From: Chondrinema litorale
Lineage (GTDB): Bacteria > Bacteroidota > Bacteroidia > Cytophagales > Flammeovirgaceae
Direction of reading: 5' to 3'
DNA length: 64,000 nucleotides
NCBI RefSeq assembly: GCF_026250525.1
Contig: NZ_CP111054.1
Coordinates: forward strand, 124,001-188,000
Part shown: positions 52,517-60,391 of the stretch, piece after piece
How the letters are laid out: each line of letters begins with the position of its first letter
How positions within the stretch are numbered: the stretch's first letter is position 1
Program-made: the position numbers and the translations under genes
Notes under the pieces: generated by a model
The model's database searches: none
The model's input: the letters and a program-made list of their open reading frames with translations, nothing else
Told to the model about the DNA's origin: nothing

Positions 52517-55204
52517 TCATTCAGACCTTAAAGAATCTGTGGGGTTTTGCCTCGAAATTCTAAAGGTTTGTGGTGCGATGGTAACCAAGCCTAACACCAG
52601 TAAAACCAATACGCCTGTTAAAACGGTAGTGAAGCCAAAAGGAGCTTTGTAAACTAAAAACTGCAACCAAAGATTATTTAAGAAGTAGCTCAATGGAGCA
52701 GAGATCAATACAGCAATACCCAAAATAATCAAGAATTCTTTTGAAAGTAACAAGGTGAGGTTCAATTCATTGGCTCCCAATACCTTTCTAATACCTACTT
52801 CTTTTGTTCTTCTTTCGGTCGTATAAATTGCCATACCTAGCAAGCCAAGACAAGCGATGGTAATTGCCAAAAATGATAGAAAGCCTATAATGGATACTAT
52901 ATCAAATATTCCTTGATTGTTGTTGGATAAAGTATCGTCATAAAACTCATATTTAATTGGATGTATAGGATCGATGCTTTTCCATTTTTGCTCAAGTTGT
53001 TCAACAATTTCTGATCTGTTCGTGGAAGTAATTTTTATACTCGCATAGTTAATCGCATCTTTATTATGTCTGAGTAAAAGCGGAGAGGCATTTCTTCCAG
53101 TAAATAATAAATGGAATGGAAAATCTTCTATTACACCTACAACCTGCACTTCATCATTTCCAATTCTGAATGGCTCACCAATAATCTCATGTGGATTTTT
53201 ATAGCCAAAATTTTTCACCACAGATTCATTCACTATAATGAAATTCTCTGCACCAGAACCAGCAGGAGGTAGATTCTTTCCTGCTAAAAGATTTATTTCC
53301 AGTGTTTTAATAAAATTATCATCTGTTGAAAGGTTTACTGTTGAAATTGCATTTTCATCTTTCCCATCAAATTTATTGAGAGATACATTGTCGTTTCTGC
53401 CAGAAACTGGTAAGTAAGCACAAGCAGAAATAAAACTTACCCCTTCAATACTGCTCATTGCAGTTTTTACCTTATCAAAATCGTTACTTTGCAGGTTGAT
53501 GTTTACAACATTTTGAGGGTTAAACTTATACTCAAACTGCATATAGTATTTAAATTGGTTAAACAGTAAAATGGAAGTGACTATAAATAACAATGAGATA
53601 ACAAATTGAAAAACACCCAAGGCTTTTCTCAAGCCTAATTTGCTTAATCCAAACCTGTCTTTGCTGATTTCATTTACATTTTTAAGAGCTTTTATAGGTT
53701 TATAGGTGGATAATTTAAAAGCTGGAAAAGAGCCTGCTATCAACCCGATAAGAATGGCAAAACCGATAAAAATAAAATATACAGCATAGCCTCCTTCTAA
53801 ATCAAAATTTAAAAACTGGTTTACCCATAAGCTTAAAAAAGCCGATTTTAAAAATAGTAAAAGGATATTTGCTAGAACTAAAGCTATCAATGCTGTAATA
53901 ATAGATTCACTTAAAAATTGCATAATTAGATTACTTCTGGAAGCTCCATTTACCTTTCTTACACCTATCTCTTTAGCTCTTGTAATGGCTCTGGCGATAG
54001 ATAAATTAGTATAGTTTAAACAAGCTGAAAACATTATAACCGCAGCTAACACACCTAAAATGTAATAAATAAACATAGGTAATCCGGTAGAAGGAGCATT
54101 GCCAAGTGCCGGTCCCGGACGAATTTTACTAAGTGGTTGAGCAATTAACTGAGCATCTTTTAAATGATTATCTTCTGTAAAAACAGTATTTGCTAGCTCC
54201 TGAGCAGCAGCACTTATTTGATCAATGTTTACATTGTTATTTACCAGTACATAATTATAAGTTCTATACATATCTGACCAGTCATTTGTGAGGTCAGCAA
54301 TTTTGTCTTCTTTGTAAAGTAGCTCAAGAGAAGATTCAGACACAATTACGTCAAACTCCAAATGAGATTTGTAATCTTTTTCTACGAATACGCCAGTAAT
54401 GGTAAATGAACCCCAATTTTTAGCTTGTTCACCTTCGCTGGTAAATTCGTTTAATCCTCTGTCAAAATATTCGATTGATTTGCCAAGTGGATCTTCGTAG
54501 CCGAAAAGTTGAATGGCTTTATCCTTCGAGATGACTATGGAGTTAGGTTGGCTAAGGGCTGTTTTCGGATCACCCTGTTCCAACTTATAACTAAAGATGT
54601 TAAAAAATGACGATGTGGTAAAGTAGCCCTGCAATTCGGTATAAGTGTCTTTGTATTTTGCATCGCCACCAAAACCTCTACGTAATCTGGTAGCATCTTC
54701 TATTATTGGGTATTCATTTTTAAGGGTAACAGAAGTGGGGTAAGGAGAGGTAGCATATGTCGATTGCTCCAGCGGGTGCATTAATATCCTATAAACCCTG
54801 TCTTTTTTCTCATGAAAGTTATCGTAACTTTTTTGGTCTGCTAACATTAACATTATGAGCATACAAACCGACATGGCAATTGCCAAACCCGCTATATTGA
54901 TAAATGAAAAAGTCTTGTATTTAAGAATATTTCTGAAACTAACTTTAAAATAATTTTTTAGCATACCATAGTTGTTTAATCTTCTAAATCCTTCTAATGG
55001 TTTAATAATATCTGGTCTGAAAAGCAGTAAAACATCAATTAAAAACTGGCGATCTGCTTTCTTTTTTCCAGAGAGCGCTATTCTTTCATCATATAACTCC
55101 AGCAAGTCACCTTCTATGTAAGGATGCATATCTGGATGGCAAAACCATTTGAAAAACCTCATTATAAAATGAGGAGGTGTGTTTTCAGAATTCATATTAT
55201 CCAT
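52517..55204 (-). CDS. FtsX/MacB-like ABC transporter permease with N-terminal prefix domain
   Basis: 895 residues. An N-terminal prefix of about 85 residues (RFFKWFCHPDMHPYIEGDLL to FRPDIIKPL) is seen in PadR-linked permeases. Then two FtsX-type halves, each with a periplasmic MacB-like core domain and three to four transmembrane helices (the first helix near residue 105; final helices near 770-890; motifs RAKEIGVRKVNGASRSNL and RTKEVGIRKVLGANELNL). It probably exports a compound or lipoprotein, or transmits force across the membrane; no ATPase gene is adjacent. It overlaps the PadR gene by 8 bases, so the pair is one operon. Start at residue 1 or 4 (MDNM). Confidence 0.92.
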   Translation of the reverse strand: MDNMNSENTPPHFIMRFFKWFCHPDMHPYIEGDLLELYDERIALSGKKKADRQFLIDVLLLFRPDIIKPLEGFRRLNNYGMLKNYFKVSFRNILKYKTFSFINIAGLAIAMSVCMLIMLMLADQKSYDNFHEKKDRVYRILMHPLEQSTYATSPYPTSVTLKNEYPIIEDATRLRRGFGGDAKYKDTYTELQGYFTTSSFFNIFSYKLEQGDPKTALSQPNSIVISKDKAIQLFGYEDPLGKSIEYFDRGLNEFTSEGEQAKNWGSFTITGVFVEKDYKSHLEFDVIVSESSLELLYKEDKIADLTNDWSDMYRTYNYVLVNNNVNIDQISAAAQELANTVFTEDNHLKDAQLIAQPLSKIRPGPALGNAPSTGLPMFIYYILGVLAAVIMFSACLNYTNLSIARAITRAKEIGVRKVNGASRSNLIMQFLSESIITALIALVLANILLLFLKSAFLSLWVNQFLNFDLEGGYAVYFIFIGFAILIGLIAGSFPAFKLSTYKPIKALKNVNEISKDRFGLSKLGLRKALGVFQFVISLLFIVTSILLFNQFKYYMQFEYKFNPQNVVNINLQSNDFDKVKTAMSSIEGVSFISACAYLPVSGRNDNVSLNKFDGKDENAISTVNLSTDDNFIKTLEINLLAGKNLPPAGSGAENFIIVNESVVKNFGYKNPHEIIGEPFRIGNDEVQVVGVIEDFPFHLLFTGRNASPLLLRHNKDAINYASIKITSTNRSEIVEQLEQKWKSIDPIHPIKYEFYDDTLSNNNQGIFDIVSIIGFLSFLAITIACLGLLGMAIYTTERRTKEVGIRKVLGANELNLTLLLSKEFLIILGIAVLISAPLSYFLNNLWLQFLVYKAPFGFTTVLTGVLVLLVLGLVTIAPQTFRISRQNPTDSLRSE

Positions 55205-55538
55205 TAAATTTTACATCAAGTGCCATTTTGGGTATTGCATCCCAAAGTGTATTGCGGGTGCTTCTGGTATATTCTAAGGCTGCTTTACCATGAGCTGTAA
55301 TCTCAAAATATCTTTTGGGTCTACCTGCTCTTTCTTGCGTGCCTTCTCCATCGTGAGATTTTAGATAACCTTTGTCTTCAAGTCTTTTTAGGGCAGTTTG
55401 CAATGCACCTACACTCACTTTTCGCGAAAGTCTATTCTCTATTTCTTTTTTTATAGAAACTCCATAAGCATCATTATACAGTATGCCAACTGTGAGCATA
55501 ACTACTTCTTCAAATTCTCCGAGTCGGTGTGATTTCAT
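55197..55538 (-). CDS. PadR family transcriptional regulator
   Basis: 113 residues. PadR winged helix: LGEFEEVVMLTVGILYNDAY, VSVGALQTALKRLEDKGYLK, and the AGRPKRYFEITAHGKAAL wing. It precedes and overlaps the permease gene, the standard arrangement for PadR-regulated transporter operons in this phylum. Two long direct repeats upstream at 55548-55615 are candidate binding sites for autoregulation. The effector is unknown. Confidence 0.93.
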   Translation of the reverse strand: MKSHRLGEFEEVVMLTVGILYNDAYGVSIKKEIENRLSRKVSVGALQTALKRLEDKGYLKSHDGEGTQERAGRPKRYFEITAHGKAALEYTRSTRNTLWDAIPKMALDVKFNG

Positions 55539-55547
55539 TACCTATAA

Positions 55548-55615
55548 TAATAAATTCCTAAATGTAGTATTACAAATTAAAGTGCTTTCTTAATAAATTC
55601 CTAATTGTAGTATTA
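55548..55615 (-). promoter_or_regulatory. Two 25-base direct repeats upstream of padR (candidate PadR operators)
   Basis: The 25-base sequences at 55548-55572 and 55591-55615 differ at one base (core TAAATTCCTAAATGTAGTAT versus TAAATTCCTAATTGTAGTAT) and begin 43 bases apart, about four helical turns. They lie 10 and 53 bases upstream of the padR start codon. Such spacing suits two regulator dimers on the same helix face. Binding by PadR is inferred from position. Confidence 0.6.
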
Positions 55616-55894
55616 TTTTTTTCTATTTATGTTTTGAAAGCTTATATCTTCAGAAAATTTTCTTTAATATGCTTTACCAGTTATCTTTGCCCGAATTAGA
55701 ATAAAATATGTAGTAAAATACATTTTTTTCAAGATGGAAAATATTTGTTTTTTGTTTACTACGAATGATTTAAGGTGCATTTCAAGTGTTTTGAGGGAAG
55801 GGCAAAATGTTTGAATCATAAGATCAAAACAAATTGAATTGAATGCAATACTTTATTAATTTAGACCAACTATGTTCTTTAATATATGTATGAC

Positions 55895-55923
55895 AAGCCT
55901 TTCAGTTTAGATGGGCTTTTTTT
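55895..55923 (+). terminator. Isolated terminator-like hairpin with T7, no gene before it
   Basis: Stem AAGCCT/GGGCTT (55895-55900 and 55913-55918, one G-T pair), 12-base loop, followed by a T run to 55923. The nearest plus-strand gene upstream ends at 52452, with its own terminator, so this may end a short non-coding transcript starting in the gap. Confidence 0.45.
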
Positions 55924-56053
55924 ATGCACTTTATCTTAAAAAATAACTAGCACATGAGCAGCCTGCTAATATTACAAGCATAAACCATCATGTGACATTA
56001 TCTATCCAATACTCTGAAATTCAGAGACTTGGTATTAACTTAACTAACACGTG

Positions 56054-57220
56054 ATGAAATTAATAGAAGTAAGGACAAAAGAACAAAATAAAAAATTTTT
56101 AAATCTTCCAATTCAGCTATACAAAAATGTAAATGCATGGATAAGACCTCTTGATAAGGATGTTGAAGGTGTTTTTGATCAGGAAAAGAATAAAAACTTT
56201 GAGCATGGCGAGTGCATTAGGTGGATTCTGGAAGATAATGGAAAAGTAATTGGCAGAATTGCAGCTTTTATTAATACAAAAACTGCAAATAAAGATAATG
56301 ATCAGCCAACGGGTGGCATGGGCTTTTTTGAATGCATAGATAATCAGGATGCAGCTAACCTTATGTTAGATGCATGCAAAAACTGGTTGCAAGAGAGAGG
56401 CATGCAAGCGATGGATGGACCCATAAATTTTGGTGACAGAGATAAATGGTGGGGTTTACTCACTAAAGGTTACGATCTGGAACCCATTTATCAGTGTAAC
56501 TATAATTTGCCTTATTACAAAGAACTGATTGAAAATTATGGTTTTCAAATTTACTTTGAACATTATACTTTCATCAGAAATACTTTCGATCCATTTCATC
56601 CGAGAATTAAGCACAAAGCAGATTTACTTAACCAAGATAAAGACTATCATTTCGAACATCTTGATAAGAAACGCTTTGAACAGCACATGAAAGATATCGT
56701 GACGGTGTACAACAAAGCATGGACGAACCACGAAGGAGTGGCTAAAATATCGAAAGAAGATGCCCAGATGATTATCAATCAATTGAAGCCGATTATAGAT
56801 GAAAAAATTATCTGGCTGGCCTATTACAAAGATGAACCTGTAGCTTTTTATATTAATATTCCAGAGGTAAACCAGATTATAAAATACTTTAATGGTAAAC
56901 TTGGAACGATTGAAAAGTTGAAATTTCTCTGGCATAAATGGAGACGAACCAACAAAAAAATGCAAGGCTTAATTTTTGGTGTTGCTCCCGAACATCAGGG
57001 TAAAGGGCTTGATGGTGCACTAATTATGGCAACAGCTCAAATGGTGCAGAAAGATTATCGTCGTTATCCGACCCTTGAGATTAATGGAATCGGAGATTTT
57101 AACCGAAAAATGATTTTGGTAGTGAAACAAGTTGGAGGGGAGATTGGTAAAGTACACAGCACTTATAGATACCTTTTTGATAGAGAAAAGCCTTTTGAGC
57201 GCATGAAACCAATCGGTTAA
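56054..57220 (+). CDS. GNAT-like N-acetyltransferase-fold protein, hypothetical
   Basis: 388 residues from ATG 56054 (a GTG directly before it is less likely). Two GNAT-like halves: the first with ILEDNGKVIGRIAAFINTK (about 55-75), the second with IIWLAYYKDEPVAFYINIPE and the acetyl-CoA-loop-like FGVAPEHQGKGLDGALIMAT (about 310-335). It belongs to a widespread family of double-GNAT proteins without known substrate. No signal peptide. It precedes the alkylation-repair genes, but a hairpin and a promoter box separate them. Confidence 0.82.
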   Translation: MKLIEVRTKEQNKKFLNLPIQLYKNVNAWIRPLDKDVEGVFDQEKNKNFEHGECIRWILEDNGKVIGRIAAFINTKTANKDNDQPTGGMGFFECIDNQDAANLMLDACKNWLQERGMQAMDGPINFGDRDKWWGLLTKGYDLEPIYQCNYNLPYYKELIENYGFQIYFEHYTFIRNTFDPFHPRIKHKADLLNQDKDYHFEHLDKKRFEQHMKDIVTVYNKAWTNHEGVAKISKEDAQMIINQLKPIIDEKIIWLAYYKDEPVAFYINIPEVNQIIKYFNGKLGTIEKLKFLWHKWRRTNKKMQGLIFGVAPEHQGKGLDGALIMATAQMVQKDYRRYPTLEINGIGDFNRKMILVVKQVGGEIGKVHSTYRYLFDREKPFERMKPIG

Positions 57221-57250
57221 TATTTAGTTATTTTTGATCTTAGCAATTTT

Positions 57251-57276
57251 CGGGTTTTATGCCTTTATAAAGCCCG
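57251..57276 (+). terminator. Hairpin between the GNAT-like gene and the repair operon
   Basis: A 10-bp stem with one G-T pair, cgggttttat/ataaagcccg (57251-57260 and 57267-57276), 6-base loop. The T tract is poor. It may end the GNAT transcript; its closeness to the -7 box at 57278 also allows a regulatory role. Confidence 0.5.
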
Positions 57277-57277
57277 A

Positions 57278-57285
57278 TACCTTTG
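57278..57285 (+). promoter_or_regulatory. Candidate -7 promoter box of the alkylation-repair genes
   Basis: TACCTTTG matches TAnnTTTG perfectly and lies 21 bases before the ATG at 57307. No clear -33 TTG at the usual spacing, since the upstream hairpin occupies that position; the promoter may need an activator such as the Ada-type product itself. Confidence 0.45.
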
Positions 57286-57306
57286 TTATATAAATTTTAT
57301 AACAAG

Positions 57307-58158
57307 ATGGAATCTCAAGATCAAATCAATTACAATCGCATTGCTGAGGCAATCGATTACATCATTCAGAATTTTAAATCCCAGCCCAATCTGGAGCAAA
57401 TTGCTGAGCAAGTACATTTAAGTAGTTATCATTTTCAGCGGATGTTTACAGAGTGGGCGGGGGTGAGTCCGAAGCAGTTTTTGCAATACATTAGTGTAGA
57501 ATACGCCAAGCAGTTGTTAAAAGAGCGACAAACTACACTCTCAGATGCTGCTTTTGAAACTGGCTTGTCGGGTACTGGCCGTCTCCACGATCTTTTTATC
57601 AAGATAGAAGGTATGACTCCCGGTGAGTTTAAAAATGGAGGCGAAAATTTATATATCAATTACAGCTTTGCAGAAAGCCCATTTGGTAACTTACTAGTTG
57701 CTTCTACTGCAAAAGGGATTTGCTATTTGGCTTTTGCAGATGATGAAACAAAGGCAATTGCTGATTTAAATAGTTATTTCCCTAAAGCGCATTACAGACA
57801 AATTGCTGATCTTATACAGCAAAATGCACTTTATATTTTCTCTCACGATTGGTCAAAAATCGACCAGATCAAACTTCATTTAAAAGGTACAGATTTTCAG
57901 CTTAAAGTTTGGGAAGCTTTGTTGCGCATACCAGTAGGGCAGCTTGCTACCTATGGAGATATTGCCCAAAAAATGAATAAGCCTAAAGCTATGAGAGCAG
58001 TAGGTACAGCAGCGGGCAAAAATCCCGTAGCTTTTCTTATTCCCTGCCACAGAATGATTCAATCGACCGGAGCATTGGGCGGCTATGCTTGGGGTACAAC
58101 TCGCAAAACAGCCATAATCGGTTGGGAAGCTGCCAGAATCAATTCTTTCAAACAATAA
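57307..58158 (+). CDS. Ada-type protein: AraC helix-turn-helix fused to O6-methylguanine-DNA methyltransferase (no zinc domain)
   Basis: 283 residues from ATG 57307; a TTG at 57283 is less likely. The AraC helix-turn-helix fills about 10-110 (NLEQIAEQVHLSSYHFQRMF, TLSDAAFETGLSGTGRLHDL). The methyltransferase domain (about 115-275) ends with the active-site motif IPCHRMIQ, in which Cys accepts the methyl group from O6-methylguanine. This corresponds to the C-terminal two thirds of E. coli Ada. The N-terminal zinc domain that repairs methylphosphotriesters and switches Ada into an activator is missing here and is encoded separately at 59215. The oxygenase gene follows after 4 bases. Confidence 0.93.
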   Translation: MESQDQINYNRIAEAIDYIIQNFKSQPNLEQIAEQVHLSSYHFQRMFTEWAGVSPKQFLQYISVEYAKQLLKERQTTLSDAAFETGLSGTGRLHDLFIKIEGMTPGEFKNGGENLYINYSFAESPFGNLLVASTAKGICYLAFADDETKAIADLNSYFPKAHYRQIADLIQQNALYIFSHDWSKIDQIKLHLKGTDFQLKVWEALLRIPVGQLATYGDIAQKMNKPKAMRAVGTAAGKNPVAFLIPCHRMIQSTGALGGYAWGTTRKTAIIGWEAARINSFKQ

Positions 58159-58162
58159 GTAA

Positions 58163-58876
58163 ATGGAAAATATAGAAGATAAAATTGCGCAAGCTAATTG
58201 GGCTCAGATTACTAAACAATTGTCTCAAAAAGGTTTTGCTACATTACCAAAGTTATTAACTGATGAGCAGTGTGAGGCGCTCAAAGCAGATTACCACCAT
58301 CCAGATTTATACCGAAAACAAGTAATTATGGAACGGTATCGCTTTGGTTTGGGAGAGTATAAATATTATCAATATCCTTTGCCAAATTTGATTCAGCAGA
58401 TCAGGCAAAATGTGTATCCGTATTTGGTTCCAGTTGCCAACCAGTGGATGAGTATGCTCAACATAGAGAAGAGATTTCCTGCAACTTTGGAAGAATTACA
58501 TGTGATGTGTCGCGCTCAAAAACAACTCAAACCTACTGCCCTAATTTTGAAATATGCTAAAGGTGGTTTTAATACTTTACATCAAGATTTATATGGCGAA
58601 GTCTTTTTTCCAATTCAAGTAGTGATGGTTCTTAGCGAGCCGGAACAGGATTTTATGGGTGGTGAATTTGTATTAACAGAACAAGTACCTAGAGCGCAAT
58701 CTAAAGCCATTGTATTGAAACCGAAAAAAGGAGATATGCTTATTTTTACCACGAATTTTAGGCCCGTAAAAGGAGCTAGAGGCTATTACCGAGTAAATAT
58801 GAAGCATGGTGTAAGCGAAGTACAAGAAGGTGAAAGATTTACATTAGGAGTTATATTTCATGATGCATTGAGCTAA
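58163..58876 (+). CDS. 2-oxoglutarate/Fe(II) oxygenase of the PF09859 type (putative alkylated-DNA repair)
   Basis: 237 residues. The iron-binding triad is visible: HQD in FNTLHQDLYGEVFFPIQ (about 139-141) and a distal His in NMKHGVSEVQEG, with the 2-oxoglutarate-binding Arg in GERFTLGVIFHD. The family has been described as catalysing oxidative removal of methyl groups from damaged DNA, although direct biochemical evidence is thin. It starts 4 bases after the Ada-type gene, so the two are co-transcribed, which fits a repair role. Distinct from the AlkB gene downstream. Confidence 0.88.
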   Translation: MENIEDKIAQANWAQITKQLSQKGFATLPKLLTDEQCEALKADYHHPDLYRKQVIMERYRFGLGEYKYYQYPLPNLIQQIRQNVYPYLVPVANQWMSMLNIEKRFPATLEELHVMCRAQKQLKPTALILKYAKGGFNTLHQDLYGEVFFPIQVVMVLSEPEQDFMGGEFVLTEQVPRAQSKAIVLKPKKGDMLIFTTNFRPVKGARGYYRVNMKHGVSEVQEGERFTLGVIFHDALS

Positions 58877-59022
58877 GATTGGGTTTCATAACATAGTAAC
58901 TCTTTACAGGCTTTTTGATGTAAATTTATAAATAACTATTCATATTTTGATGATGTATATATCGTAAAATTTGCATTGACCTTGGTCAAATTACGTTAAA
59001 AATTTTCAGAATGATTTCGTGA

Positions 59023-59138
59023 AAAAAATCAGGTGTTTGAGCGTAGCGAGTTTCTGATTTTTTAGAAATCATAATGAAAATTTAGTGAATTTGTCCACAG
59101 TCTTGATTTTTTGGTACTTTGAATCAAGTCAAAAGTAC
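59023..59138. repeat. Intergenic element with interlocked inverted repeats (copy 2)
   Basis: This element occupies most of the 338-base gap 58877-59214. First inverted repeat AAAAAATCAG/CTGATTTTTT (59023-59032 and 59054-59063), loop containing GAGCGTAGCGAG. Then the interlocked pair: arm A CTTGAT (59102-59107), arm B GTACTTT (59114-59120), arm A' ATCAAG (59123-59128), arm B' AAAGTAC (59132-59138). Same order as the element at 23304-23394. Arm sequences differ between copies but remain complementary within each. No gene is seen in the gap. Confidence 0.6.
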
Positions 59139-59214
59139 AAGAGATATATCTTAATCATTTGATAGATTGATAAATATTTAGTGAGCTCACTTGAAGCAGA
59201 CATGCTTATTTTTT

Positions 59215-59472
59215 ATGATACAACACAATGAAATATCAAGCTTAGAACTTAAACATAAAATCAGGAGTGGAGAAATTCTTTTTGGTGGCAACAAAAAACT
59301 CAAGATTTATGGACAATTAAAATGTAAATCTGGAAAGAGAATGTTACAACAAAACAGGGTGTTTTTTACTTCTGAAGAAGAAGCAATAGAATTTGGCTAC
59401 CGACCTTGTGGTAATTGTATGAAAACAGCTTATAATAGCTGGCAAAAGAAAAAATTAGATGGATTTATTTAA
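59215..59472 (+). CDS. Stand-alone Ada zinc-binding (methylphosphotriester) domain protein
   Basis: 85 residues from ATG 59215 (a TTG at 59191 would add 8 unlikely residues). The pattern LKIYGQLKCKSGKRMLQQNR followed by VFFTSEEEAIEFGYRPCGNC matches the Ada metal-binding domain. Three cysteines are visible: one in QLKCKSG and the pair in PCGNC. E. coli Ada uses four, so the site may be completed differently. It would bind zinc and may accept a methyl group from phosphotriesters, or only bind DNA. It overlaps the AlkB gene by 14 bases. This is the Ada part missing from the protein at 57307. Confidence 0.85.
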   Translation: MIQHNEISSLELKHKIRSGEILFGGNKKLKIYGQLKCKSGKRMLQQNRVFFTSEEEAIEFGYRPCGNCMKTAYNSWQKKKLDGFI

Positions 59473-60061
59473 CACTAACCCAGTAAATAACTTGCTGCCT
59501 TTTGATGGTACAGCTAATTATTATGGTAAAATACTCAATTGGCAAGATGCACAATACTATCTCGAACAGTTGCTAAATACCGTTCCGTGGAAAAACGATG
59601 AAGCCATCATTTTTGGGAAGCACATTGTAACCAAAAGAAAGGTTGCTTGGTATGGCAATGAGAATTACGAATACACTTATTCCAACACCACCAAACAGGC
59701 ACTAGTCTGGACAAAAGAATTGCTAGAACTAAAACAAAAAGTAGAGAAAATTACTGGTGATACATTCAATTCTTGCCTGCTTAATTTATACCACAATGGC
59801 GAAGAGGGAATGGCTTGGCATAGTGACGATGAAAAATCTCTAGGTGAAAATACCACTATTGCCTCGCTTAGTTTAGGTGCTGAAAGAAAGTTTTCATTCA
59901 AACATAAAGAAACAAAAAAATCAATATCAGTGGTACTTGAGCAAGGCAGCCTACTAGTAATGAAAGATAGTACACAAACTAACTGGTGGCATAGATTGCC
60001 CAAAACAAAAAAGATAAAGAAACCCAGAATCAACCTCACTTTCCGTACGATTGTAGAATAG
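59459..60061 (+). CDS. AlkB-type 2-oxoglutarate/Fe(II) dioxygenase (alkylated DNA repair)
   Basis: 200 residues, the usual AlkB size. Substrate and iron motifs: LLNLYHNGEEGMAWHSDDEK (His-x-Asp iron ligands), SLGAERKFSFKHK, the distal His in NWWHRLPKTKK, and the 2-oxoglutarate-binding arginines in KPRINLTFRTIV. It oxidatively demethylates 1-methyladenine and 3-methylcytosine in DNA or RNA. It overlaps the Ada zinc-domain gene by 14 bases, so both are translated from one message. Confidence 0.94.
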   Translation: MDLFNTNPVNNLLPFDGTANYYGKILNWQDAQYYLEQLLNTVPWKNDEAIIFGKHIVTKRKVAWYGNENYEYTYSNTTKQALVWTKELLELKQKVEKITGDTFNSCLLNLYHNGEEGMAWHSDDEKSLGENTTIASLSLGAERKFSFKHKETKKSISVVLEQGSLLVMKDSTQTNWWHRLPKTKKIKKPRINLTFRTIVE

Positions 60062-60391
60062 TTTTCTTGTAGACAAGCTTCTTTTTTGGGGTTTTGGAAT
60101 ATAAATAATTGGATAGTCAACTTTTTTGCGTTTTAGCCAAAAATTGGCAAGGGTAACACATGTGCCTTTTTGCTAGTTTTTGGCGATTTTATCCACACTT
60201 CTGCGTAAATTTTTATACAATATATTTCCCTAACAACAAAAAAAATAGCCGTAATAGTTGATTACTATGCTCAAACGGCAATTATTAAAAGTCCCACCAT
60301 ACTGGCATATAATTATCTCATTGCTTTTTAACTCTACACACTATGTACTATCAACTAAATATTTTCAATCATTTATGTAAAATTCCTAGCA
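60062..60391 (+). other. Gap of about 330 bases upstream of the second susC
   Basis: A small hairpin CTTGT/ACAAG followed by CTTCTTTTTT (60066-60087) may terminate the alkB transcript. The palindrome GCCAAAAATTGGC (60137-60149) and a matching TTTTTGGC at 60177-60184 form an inverted repeat of unknown role. The rest shows no gene; the susC2 promoter should be here. Confidence 0.5.

Larger units (their letters stand above)
55539..56053. other. Gap of about 515 bases between padR and the GNAT-like gene
   Basis: Holds the padR direct repeats at its left end and an isolated plus-strand terminator at 55895-55923. Between them is AT-rich DNA with no reading frame longer than about 30 codons that looks real. 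Confidence 0.6.

Noticed and set aside
59677..60120. 147-residue minus-strand frame opposite alkB
   Set aside because: It covers the conserved AlkB active site on the other strand and looks like a chance open frame.
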